Source: Asanoa sp040676615
GTDB lineage: Bacteria > Actinomycetota > Actinomycetes > Mycobacteriales > Micromonosporaceae
Assembly: GCF_040676615.1 (NCBI RefSeq)
Contig: NZ_JBFAPI010000005.1
Coordinates: 310,001-374,000, forward strand
Direction of reading: 5' to 3'
Length of the DNA stretch: 64,000 nt
Shown piece by piece: positions 46,701 to 52,381 of the stretch. Under the pieces are notes generated by a model that did not search any database, had not been told where the DNA came from, and saw only the letters and a list, made by a program, of their open reading frames with translations. The position numbers were made by a program, and so were the translations under genes. The first letter of the stretch is position 1; each line of letters begins with the position of its first letter.

Positions 46701-46842
46701 GGCGCGCCTGCGCACGGGCCAGTTCTACGCCGCGGTCGAGGGCGCCGAGTTCGTCAAACTCCAGGCGCCGCTGTGCCTGAGCCACCACCCGAAGAGCCCG
46801 CTCACCACCGAAGAGGTCCTGGCCCGCGCCCACGGCGAATAA
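43711..46842 (+). CDS. Double-ATPase protein: AAA domain plus HerA/FtsK-like domain
   Basis: The 1043-residue protein has two P-loop modules. The first has Walker A GQRGSGKTHLLG (64-75) and Walker B TVIAVDQIDLLI (about 240), like AAA/STAND ATPases. The second has Walker A GSGSGKTVLIRRL (about 667), Walker B GGLFVMDEAQTLAP (about 912) and FATQAPKGLHNRIPGN with an arginine finger, as in HerA, VirD4 and FtsK translocases. The linker (about 400-640) is charged. HerA-type motors move DNA or drive nucleases in repair and anti-phage systems. No nuclease domain is present here. Paired with the winged-helix-like gene and opposite the STAND-WD40 gene. Confidence 0.82.
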   Translation: MDEVERRALKALRFNWAPTPDDVWRQPPFHVEELHRQALQVILDSFDEADHSADSSPVGVAVLGQRGSGKTHLLGSVRQHVQAGGGYFFLVSLLEASAFWRSTALSILDGLNRETADQESQLKTFLRRLADLVNAPRALRRAVIGEAELSRPVLDAFVDLLRKHNRQVGIECQDTARALVLQAAEKLGDQDVGYEYLCSNDELEPGQRAAWGMRRARRSAQEIVRDISRLLALTGPTVIAVDQIDLLINQAAKSLASQARLEWREALLLEQIAGGLMSLRETTRRTLSVVACLDLSWELVKTQATDTVQDRFREAVQLKQIPTAELGRELIARRFVTPFADQGFTPPYPTWPVRPPAFAEAVQFTPRELLRAIDSHVRACLRDGEVRELHRLVHTGAVGPGPEVVEETSAGELSAIDARFEALRAAADPAPALDGATEDAVVPGLLEAGLTAWIGAREGLYGLDPQPGAKPALHARLRHSLDERTEDEEHWAFRAIGARHHTAALNRIRNASTAAGLTEGVDKRKLFVLRNLPWSGGARTTEVIETFTLAGGRTLAFPESDIAILAALRELLKERGYETLRPWFVARRPADGIGFLREALSGDRPVSPEPAVAPVESLAPVRPLRPVAPAGGVPLGDLDVPLGSRDGHPVGVGLEALRRHMAIFAGSGSGKTVLIRRLVEECALRGVSSIVLDPNNDLARLGDPWPERPAQWDDAEAARADEYLRGTDVVVWTPRRSAGRPLSFQPLPDFGAIADDPDAFAAGVDAAVASLAPRARVDGATAKARIGNAVLREALTSYARLGRSDLRQFVDYLSRLPDTASQLDNAPRIANEIGQLLRATMIADPLFGGDGAPLDPGELLRPAPGHRARISVISFVGLPDDEQRQSFVNQLQLALFAWIKRHPAGDRPLGGLFVMDEAQTLAPSGAMTACTQSTLALASQARKYGLGLVFATQAPKGLHNRIPGNAATQLFGLLNSPAQIAAAREMARAKGSDIADVARLRTGQFYAAVEGAEFVKLQAPLCLSHHPKSPLTTEEVLARAHGE

Positions 46843-46867
46843 ATCGTCCCGCCGAAAAGCCATTGCC

Positions 46868-46897
46868 TTGACACCGTGTTGGATCTACCTTTATTTG
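46868..46897 (+). promoter_or_regulatory. Sigma-70-type promoter for short transcription unit
   Basis: A consensus -35 TTGACA at 46868-46873 is followed after 17 or 18 bp by TTATTT/TATTTG (46891-46897), a weak -10. It lies 26 bp after the double-ATPase stop and 41 bp before the 28-codon ORF. Confidence 0.5.
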
Positions 46898-46937
46898 TGT
46901 ACGCCGCAGCCAACGACGAGCGAAAGACAGGGAGACC

Positions 46938-47024
46938 ATGCAGTTCTACGCCAGCAAGACTGACAATGGACGACTCCTGTGCGCGACCGTCGTCGAATCC
47001 GCCCGGGGCAGGTGGCTCCACTAG
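46938..47024 (+). CDS. 28-residue small ORF
   Basis: ATG 46938 is preceded by a CAGGGAGACC ribosome site and opens MQFYASKTDNGRLLCATVV, ending GRWLH. The unit has its own promoter and a strong terminator at 47043, giving a transcript of roughly 150-170 nt. I do not recognise the peptide. It could be a small regulatory or toxin-like peptide, a leader ORF, or a peptide precursor. The single Cys and the basic RGRWLH end are the only marked features. Confidence 0.5.
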   Translation: MQFYASKTDNGRLLCATVVESARGRWLH

Positions 47025-47042
47025 GCGCTGACCAGCGCTTAT

Positions 47043-47074
47043 GCCGCCCTCCCGGTCCGGGACGGGCGGCTTTT
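47043..47074 (+). terminator. Rho-independent terminator
   Basis: GCCGCCC (47043-47049) pairs with GGGCGGC (47064-47070), with an inner TCCCGG/CCGGGA stem, followed by TTTT. It ends the short unit carrying the 28-codon ORF; the GC stem plus T tract is unusually canonical for this genome. Confidence 0.85.
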
Positions 47075-47139
47075 CTTTGCTCTTTTTCTTCGCTATTTCC
47101 GCTCGCCCATTTCCTTTATGGGCCGAGCCGATTCCGCAC

Positions 47140-47213
47140 GCCCGGGTAGCCCAATTGGAAGAGGCCGCCGGCCCAGACCCGGTGGGTTGCAGGTTCGACT
47201 CCTGTCCCGGGCA
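47140..47213 (+). tRNA. Atypical tRNA, anticodon position reads CAG
   Basis: A 74-nt cloverleaf forms. Acceptor GCCCGGG pairs with CCCGGGC, the D stem is GCC/GGC, the anticodon stem GCCGG/CCGGT, the T arm GCAGG-TTCGACT-CCTGT, and the discriminator is A. The anticodon loop is CCCAGAC, so positions 34-36 read CAG (leucine), but position 33 is C instead of the near-universal T, and there is no long variable arm as leucine tRNAs normally have. CCA is not encoded. It may be a mobile-element-type tRNA or a non-functional copy. Confidence 0.7.
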
Positions 47214-47244
47214 CACGCCTGCCCAGCCACAGAAAGGAGGCGTC

Positions 47245-47304
47245 ATGTTCGTGATCCATGCGACGCGTCCCGGCTGGCCGGACGGCCCGCAGCGGGGGGC
47301 CTGA
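47245..47304 (+). CDS. 19-residue tiny ORF with perfect Shine-Dalgarno
   Basis: AGAAAGGAGG (47231-47240) is an essentially perfect ribosome site 4 nt before ATG 47245. The ORF MFVIHATRPGWPDGPQRGA ends at TGA 47304. It starts 31 nt after the odd tRNA, so may share its transcript. No homology is recognised; significance is uncertain. Confidence 0.35.
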   Translation: MFVIHATRPGWPDGPQRGA

Positions 47305-47339
47305 GGTGCGTTCCTGGCTGGTCCGGCGGGCCTTGGCGG

Positions 47340-47570
47340 GCCCTCGGCGGCCCGTGCGGCGTTGCGGCCAGCGGCCGCTGGCGGCCTTGCTGTCCGCTGC
47401 GGCCGGCGGCCTTGCGGTCCGCGGCGCCGGGCGTCCTTGCGGTCCGCGGCGCCCGTGCGGTCCACGGCGCCGGGCGTCCTTGCGGTCCGCGGCGTGCAGG
47501 GCTTTGCGGCCCCCTCGTAGCCCGGCGGCCTTGCGGCCCCCTCGCAGCCCGGCGACTCCCGGCGCGCTGC
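47340..47570. repeat. GC-rich imperfect tandem repeats
   Basis: Short GC-only units recur, for example the 30-bp block starting CGGCGCCGGGCGTCCTTGCG at 47422 and 47465 (43 bp apart), and a 27-bp period GGCCCCCTCG(T/C)AGCCCGGC at about 47511 and 47538. It would form strong secondary structure. No gene is supported here. Confidence 0.75.
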
Positions 47571-47575
47571 CGGGC

Positions 47576-47962
47576 TTACGCGAGTCGGGCGCCCCAGAGC
47601 CAACGCCACCGGGGGATCTGGGTGACCGTGGCCGCCACGACCAGCAGGGCGACTACGACGGCCAGCCAGGCCGGCCAGGCAACGGCGGCGGCGACCACGG
47701 CGACGACGAACTGCAGGAGCGTGAGCAGGATCGTGCCGACTCCCGGCACGGGAACAATCACGTTGGCCTTGTCGCCGGGGGTCGCGAACACGGTGGGAAG
47801 CCCGATCAACACCACCAACGACGCGATGGCCGCCCAGGGCGACCACCCCCAGAGCGCCCACGGCGCCGCCACCCAGGCGACGATCTCGGTCAGGAACCGC
47901 AAAGCCGCACCCACCTTGGGATCGGGCGCCTTTTCGTGATCAACCACGGCCCTAGTGTGCAC
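47576..47962 (-). CDS. YrdB-family (DUF2568) membrane protein
   Basis: The 128-aa protein (GTG 47962; GTG 47947 also possible) has four hydrophobic helices: FLTEIVAWVAAPWALWGW, AAIASLVVLIGLPTVFA, TILLTLLQFVVAVVAAAVA and WLAVVVALLVVAATVTQ. The RFLTEI opening and overall size match YrdB/DUF2568 proteins of unknown function. It lies between the GC repeat and the CAT tRNA. Confidence 0.7.
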   Translation of the reverse strand: MHTRAVVDHEKAPDPKVGAALRFLTEIVAWVAAPWALWGWSPWAAIASLVVLIGLPTVFATPGDKANVIVPVPGVGTILLTLLQFVVAVVAAAVAWPAWLAVVVALLVVAATVTQIPRWRWLWGARLA

Positions 47963-48045
47963 CCCCGTCCGGCGGGTCGGACACGCCTGCGGTGGTCGCG
48001 AGCAGCGCCCGCACGATACGATCCCGGCGCCGGCCCCGCCGGCAC

Positions 48046-48119
48046 GGGGCCGTAGCTCAGCCGGTTAGAGCAGGGGACTCATAATCCCTCGGTCGCGGGT
48101 TCGAGCCCCGCCGGCCCCA
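48046..48119 (+). tRNA. tRNA with CAT anticodon (Met, or Ile2)
   Basis: Acceptor GGGGCCG (48046-48052) pairs with CGGCCCC (48112-48118), and A is the discriminator. The anticodon stem GGGGA/TCCCT holds loop CTCATAA, anticodon CAT. The T arm is GCGGG-TTCGAGC-CCCGC. The loop and stem resemble both elongator tRNA-Met and the lysidine-modified tRNA-Ile2 of E. coli (GACTCATAATC core), so identity needs a covariance score. CCA is not encoded. Confidence 0.93.
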
Positions 48120-48164
48120 CCGAATGACTTGATCTCGCTCCTGAGCTGCGGCTTCGCGGTTCGC
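48117..48164 (+). repeat. 48-bp direct repeat, left copy (starts at tRNA 3' end)
   Basis: The sequence from CCACCGAATGACTTGATCTC through GGTTCGC is identical to 51507-51554. Similarity continues with mismatches for about 45 more bases in both copies (TATCGTCGACCC, GTGTGCGAACC). The left copy begins in the last three bases of the CAT tRNA. Between copies lie about 3.4 kb with lower-GC genes. Confidence 0.9.
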
Positions 48165-48483
48165 ACGGCACACTATCGTCGACCCGGATGTGGCGGTGTG
48201 CGAACCGAGAGGCACTGCGGTCCGAGCTGATGCCTGCGGAGCGAGTCCGGGCGTGGTTGCCGCTATCCATGGACGCCGACAGCGGACGCCTGGGCGAGCT
48301 CGGCTTCCGCCGCCGTGTGCCTCCCGGGTAGAAGCAGCGTGAGCCTCGCTCGCACCTGATGTGGCCAATTAAGAGGCGAGCAGCGAGGACCTGTTCGGCT
48401 ACATGCGCCTTCAATCGTTCGTTTGCAACTACTGCCAATCCGCATAGCTAAACACCGCGCAACGAGACGGTACGCTGTCCGGT
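48165..48483. other. Intergenic stretch without a supported gene
   Basis: After the degenerate tail of the direct repeat (to about 48210) I see only scattered shadow frames. The last 60 bp are AT-richer (TTCGTTTGCAACTACTGCC, GCATAGCTAAAC) and probably hold the promoter of the lipoprotein gene at 48484. Confidence 0.5.
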
Positions 48484-49137
48484 GTGCTACGCATTGCGAA
48501 GATTAGCGCTGTGACGCTCGCTGTCCTGTCTTTGGTGGTCGGGTGCTCTTCGGGTGGGCGCCCGCCTCAGGGCGAAGCCGCAGCATCTGGTGACATCGGC
48601 ATAACCGAGTCTGTCGCGCCTTCTCTCATCCCTCACCAGATCGGCCAATCGTTCCCCTACCGGGAGACCTTCAGCGATGATACGTCCCCAGTGGACTGGC
48701 AAGTCGAGGTCACTAAGGTCCAATGTGGAATTCGAGTCCTCAAGAACGCGGCGGACAACCCTGCGTACACGAGCGGAAACTGGTCTTCGGACAACGTGCC
48801 GCCGGAGCGTATCGATGCAAAAGCGCCTAGCGGCCAGGCATTCTGCCGAATGGATGCAACGCTCAAGAACGTGGGCAACACGCCCGCTAGTGGAACCGAA
48901 GACTTCGGAAACATCGATACGGACAAAGGTCAGTTCGCCTCAAGCTACGACGAAGATGCGTACATCGCGAGCAACCTTCTAGAGGATGAGGACGCGCCGG
49001 GCAGTCCATTCAATCCGGGCTCGACGGCACGAGTGATCAAGATTTGGACAGCACCCGCCGACGCCAAGCCGTTGGCCGTCCTGTTTCCAGCAGACACTGC
49101 ATTCGATAAGTCATCACACCGAATCATGGTGAGCTAG
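48484..49137 (+). CDS. Secreted lipoprotein, DUF4352-like
   Basis: The 217-residue protein starts at GTG 48484 with a lipoprotein signal peptide (SAVTLAVLSLVVGC, lipobox LVVGC-S). The mature domain has VDWQVEVTKVQCG, FCRMDATLKNVGNTPASG, GQFASSYDEDAY and FNPGSTARVIKIWTAP, a beta-sandwich pattern like DUF4352/TelA-type domains. It should be anchored on the outer face of the membrane. Codon third positions are less GC-biased than the flanking core genes, suggesting acquisition. Function unknown. Confidence 0.8.
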   Translation: MLRIAKISAVTLAVLSLVVGCSSGGRPPQGEAAASGDIGITESVAPSLIPHQIGQSFPYRETFSDDTSPVDWQVEVTKVQCGIRVLKNAADNPAYTSGNWSSDNVPPERIDAKAPSGQAFCRMDATLKNVGNTPASGTEDFGNIDTDKGQFASSYDEDAYIASNLLEDEDAPGSPFNPGSTARVIKIWTAPADAKPLAVLFPADTAFDKSSHRIMVS

Positions 49138-49222
49138 CTCGGGCGTTGCGTTCCAAGCACTCCGCGCCCCGGATCGGCCGAGAGTTCCACACGGCAACAA
49201 CGCTTGGCGAGAGAGTCCGCGA

Positions 49223-49257
49223 GCTAGACCGCGACGGCAGCGCCTGCGCGGTCTAGC
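49223..49257. terminator. 11-bp perfect hairpin
   Basis: GCTAGACCGCG (49223-49233) and CGCGGTCTAGC (49247-49257) pair perfectly around a 13-nt loop, 85 bp after the lipoprotein stop. No T tract follows. It is a probable terminator or operator. Confidence 0.5.
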
Positions 49258-49419
49258 GTGTTGCCGAACGCGGGCGGTGCCGGGACGGAGAGGGCACACT
49301 CCGGCACGGCGCTAGGCAGGGCGGTACGCGCGCAAGCTAGCCCGTTGGTGAAGCCACCTCGGGTCGAATTCACTCGTTGCCCCAAGGAAAGGCAGGACAT
49401 CCTTCAGAAGGGATCATGT

Positions 49420-50124
49420 ATGAACCCTCGCGCTTCCGGCTGCGCGGCCCTACTCGCCGCCCTAGCCCTCAACATTGGCGGCTGCGGGAGCGATGGCGAG
49501 GGCACCGCGCAGCGCGCGCCGACCACTGCGCCCGCCTCCCCAACGTCCGTCTTCTACGCGTCGTGCGGCGACGCCGAACGGGCAGGCACGCCAACTATCC
49601 GGAAGGGTGAGCCCGGGTATCGGGAAGGGCTCGACCTAGACGGCGACGGCATCGCGTGCGCCGTAGCGACCGCTCAAGCGATGCCTATCCCAGCGACCGC
49701 GCCCACGCTGCCCGAACTCGGCCAGAAGCAGACGACTGCCCTCGGCGACGCCACCGTATACGCGGTCAGATTCCCCGTCACCGCGCAAGATGAGACCGCG
49801 ACGGCGATCCGCACCGCGGGCATGCAGTTCGCCGTGGCCGATATCAAGGTCTGCTCGAACGGGACCGTCGACAGCGACGGTTACACCTTCGACTATTCGG
49901 ACTTCACCTTGGTCGCCTCCGACGACACTGCGTTCAGCTTTTGGAACGTACAAGTCGGTGCCCGCTCGCCGAACCTCACCGACACTCTGAGTTCCCTCAA
50001 CCTCATGCGTGCTGGCTCGTGTAGACGCGGATGGCTTACGTTCGAGGTGCCGCCGAAGACAAAGCTCAAGGCCGTCGAGTACACGTCCTCGGGTGGTGTC
50101 CCACTCGTCTGGGCGGCCTCATAG
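49420..50124 (+). CDS. Lipoprotein with Excalibur and DUF4352-like domains
   Basis: The 234-aa protein is read from ATG 49420 with an AGAAGGGATC site. Signal peptide CAALLAALALNIGGC gives lipobox NIGGC. Residues about 45-85 form an Excalibur domain: two Cys and the calcium-like loop LDLDGDGIAC. The rest is a DUF4352-like beta-sandwich (MQFAVADIKVCSNG, FTLVASDDTAFSFWN, CRRGWLTFEVPPKTKLKAVE). It resembles the preceding lipoprotein in its second half and may have a related surface role. Function unknown. Confidence 0.8.
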   Translation: MNPRASGCAALLAALALNIGGCGSDGEGTAQRAPTTAPASPTSVFYASCGDAERAGTPTIRKGEPGYREGLDLDGDGIACAVATAQAMPIPATAPTLPELGQKQTTALGDATVYAVRFPVTAQDETATAIRTAGMQFAVADIKVCSNGTVDSDGYTFDYSDFTLVASDDTAFSFWNVQVGARSPNLTDTLSSLNLMRAGSCRRGWLTFEVPPKTKLKAVEYTSSGGVPLVWAAS

Positions 50125-50299
50125 GCCGTCTAGATGTTTGGCGCGGAGGGACCCTCCTGCCTGTGGCGCGGTCGCGCTACGAACGTCGTTAGCTGCGGCT
50201 TTGGGTTCGCCCATCGGTCCGTGTGGATACGAATGGTCGGCGCACCGGTACGTGCGGATCGTGTTGCGGTGGGACGCGATCTAGCGAGAACGATCTGTA

Positions 50300-50339
50300 G
50301 AGACGGGCCTGCATCCCCATCGGGTGCCGGCCCGTTCTC
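50300..50339. terminator. Hairpin between convergent genes
   Basis: GAGACGGGCC (50300-50309) pairs with GGCCCGTTCTC (50329-50339) with one bulge. It lies between the Excalibur lipoprotein and the minus-strand gene at 50369, and would serve either as terminator. Confidence 0.55.
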
Positions 50340-50368
50340 TGCGCTCTGTGGATGCAATCCCGTTGCGC

Positions 50369-51046
50369 CTACGGCCACTGGATCGCGGACAGCGTCTGGA
50401 CCGCCGTCGATCCTGCGGCGGCTATCAACGCCGCCCGGACCTCGCGACCCAACGCCTGGAGAATGCCGGCTCGAGGGTTGCCGTCTTTAAGTTCGCGGTC
50501 CATCGCATCGAGGTCGGCCTCGGTCCGCGTGCGCACGTCGGCGCTGACGTGGTCGAGAAGCTGCCGCGCGGCTGCGATGAACGCCTCGACGTCGTTGCGC
50601 TGGTCGAACGTGAACGTGCCGGTCTGCGTCGCGCCCGGGCTGCCCTGCTGGATCTGCGACCCGTACACCGATCCGTGGATGTTGGTGATGTTGACCAGTG
50701 GGACGAAATGCTCGGTCCTAGTCTTCGGATCGCTGATGGCCTCTTCCATCTCGGTGACCCCGTAGTGCGTGATCTGGACCGACGGCAGCCCGCCCATCGT
50801 CCAATGCGGCCTGACGAGATGCTCGCCCTCAAGCCACTTGATTGCGGCGGCCACGTCGTCTTCGGTCGGTATCGAACCAGACCAACCGTCCGGGACCTTG
50901 AACTCGTCTGTCTCCGCGATGTGGTACTCGTTGCCGCCGGTCTTGTCGTAGATCCATTTCGCCAAGATCGTGCGTAGCTGACGTTTGCTTTCAAGGTCCA
51001 CGAACTGCTCCTGTTGATCATTAGGGGTATTACCGACAGAGCTCAT
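50369..51046 (-). CDS. Hypothetical protein with possible N-terminal winged helix
   Basis: The 225-residue protein is read from ATG 51046 (MSSVGNTPNDQQEQF); the longer frame upstream reads an unlikely Arg-rich leader. Residues 10-105 look like a winged-helix unit (LRTILAKWIYDKTGGNEYHI, PTEDDVAAAIKWLEGEHLV, HYGVTEMEEAISD). A conserved bridge ITNIHGSVYGSQIQQGSPGA follows, then a helical C-terminus (ADLDAMDRELKDGNPRAGIL). The NIHGSVYGSQIQQ bridge recurs in many uncharacterised bacterial proteins. Function unknown; lies inside the direct-repeat-bracketed segment. Confidence 0.65.
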   Translation of the reverse strand: MSSVGNTPNDQQEQFVDLESKRQLRTILAKWIYDKTGGNEYHIAETDEFKVPDGWSGSIPTEDDVAAAIKWLEGEHLVRPHWTMGGLPSVQITHYGVTEMEEAISDPKTRTEHFVPLVNITNIHGSVYGSQIQQGSPGATQTGTFTFDQRNDVEAFIAAARQLLDHVSADVRTRTEADLDAMDRELKDGNPRAGILQALGREVRAALIAAAGSTAVQTLSAIQWP

Positions 51047-51749
51047 TAGACAGTTGTCACGCCGCGTGGGCACAATTGCCGGAGGTTCCGTCACGTAAGC
51101 CGCGAATCTCGTCACGCTGGGTGTTTCTCCTCCGGCTGAGACGAACCGACGCGTCGCGTGTCCACGCATAGCCCCATCTCTCGGGCGGTCTCGGGCGGTA
51201 GCACAGCGCACACGGAACAATTCCCGCCGCGTCCAAACGAAAGGTGGCAACCTCGTCGAAGATCGCGTCGGTCACCGCGGTCGGAGATCGTGGTCGGCTC
51301 GCACGTCGTCCTAGGCAACCGCCACGACGCCGTCACGATCGTCAGATCAGCGTTGATCGAATCCCGTTTCCCCATGCTTGGCGCGGTCCGCCGAGGGTTC
51401 GAGCCTTCGCCATGATCGCCCTAGGATCGCCGGTTTCGCACCGGCGCGACGGTCACAAACTGGCCCTGAGCTGCGGGAATGCGGTTCGGATTGTGCCACA
51501 TTGGGTCCACCGAATGACTTGATCTCGCTCCTGAGCTGCGGCTTCGCGGTTCGCGCAGTCGACTATCGTCGACCCGATGTGGCAGTGTGCGAACCGGAAG
51601 GCGCTGGCGGCCCCGAGCGGATACCGGGCGCCGGACACCTGCGCGCGGGTTTAGGTGCGCTTACGGCTTGCACGTGCGCAGCTTGCCGTAGCGGCGCGAG
51701 TGCCCGACGATCTCGCCGGCATTGATCGAAATTAGCTACGGTCGCGCAC
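51047..51749. other. 703-bp stretch with repeat copy, no supported gene
   Basis: It holds the right copy of the 48-bp direct repeat and, about 40 bp before it, a degenerate fragment of the same motif (CTGAGCTGCGGGAATGCGGT). Several shadow frames exist, but none has a start, ribosome site and composition that convince. Confidence 0.5.
51507..51554 (+). repeat. 48-bp direct repeat, right copy
   Basis: Identical to 48117-48164, with weaker similarity to about 51600. It is preceded by TTGGGT rather than tRNA sequence. See the left copy. Confidence 0.9.
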
Positions 51750-51932
51750 GTGGATCGCCTTTCCGAGATCACCTTGGTCCCACCTGTGGCGCCGGACGTT
51801 CCCTATGCCGACGCCGTGGGCGTGCCGGGCGGAGCAGATGAGCGACTGACCCTCAACCCGCCGCAGCCCTGCGAAGCCCGTCCCGCGACAGCGTTCGTAG
51901 TGGCCGACGTGCCTGCACCCGAAATCGCGTGA
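51750..51932 (+). CDS. Possible 60-residue protein
   Basis: GTG 51750 opens MDRLSEITLVPPVAPDVPYA and continues to EIA, rich in Pro and Ala. The stop overlaps the GTG of the next frame by GTGA, which favours a real pair. No ribosome site is evident and no family is recognised. Confidence 0.3.
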   Translation: MDRLSEITLVPPVAPDVPYADAVGVPGGADERLTLNPPQPCEARPATAFVVADVPAPEIA

Positions 51933-52252
51933 ACGTGCCCGCCAGCGCCACATCACCCGAGCAATGGCGCACCCTTGTGCGTACGATCGCTTCGGTTTCC
52001 ACCATGTACCGATATCCCGGCGAGGAGTGGCCGTTCGCCCTCCCCTCGACGTCGGCTGGGCTGCATGGCGACATCCAGGAGTTCCTGGTTGGTCGCGAGC
52101 CGCGGTTCGAGCTGATCTACGACCAGTGGCGGACGCGGACCGAGTGGCAGTTCGCGCTCGGGACAGACCTGTCCCGAGCCGAACTGGAGCAGATGTTTCC
52201 CGAGCCCAAGGGGACAACGATCCCCGGCATATCCAGGGCCGGCCAGGGGTGA
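51929..52252 (+). CDS. Hypothetical 107-residue protein
   Basis: The protein, from GTG 51929, has a normal composition with aromatic and charged residues (RTIASVSTMYRYPGEEWPFA, REPRFELIYDQWRTRTEWQ, DLSRAELEQMFPEP), unlike the shadow frames around it. No motif or family is recognised. Possibly translated with the 60-residue frame upstream. It might be a truncated remnant. Confidence 0.45.
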   Translation: MNVPASATSPEQWRTLVRTIASVSTMYRYPGEEWPFALPSTSAGLHGDIQEFLVGREPRFELIYDQWRTRTEWQFALGTDLSRAELEQMFPEPKGTTIPGISRAGQG

Positions 52253-52381
52253 CGGACCGCGACGGTGCGGAAGATCTCCTCGAGGCGCGTTCGCCATCAC
52301 CTTCAGCGACCGCTTCCCGGCCGCTGACACCTACTAGAAGATCGCCGGAAACACCGTTAGCGAGATAGTCCCCCCTCGTGG

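Noticed and set aside
44833..46863. A 676-codon minus-strand frame opposite the double ATPase
   Set aside because: Residue content is typical of a high-GC antisense shadow, with no motifs, and the plus-strand frame has clear Walker motifs.
51399..51470. Possible tRNA-like segment (GGGTTCGAGCC followed by CGGTTTCGCACCGG)
   Set aside because: No acceptor stem or anticodon arm can be drawn around it.
48046..51554. Classical integrative element attached at the CAT tRNA
   Set aside because: The repeat overlaps only three bases of the tRNA and no integrase, excisionase or transfer gene lies between the copies; kept only as a possible scar.
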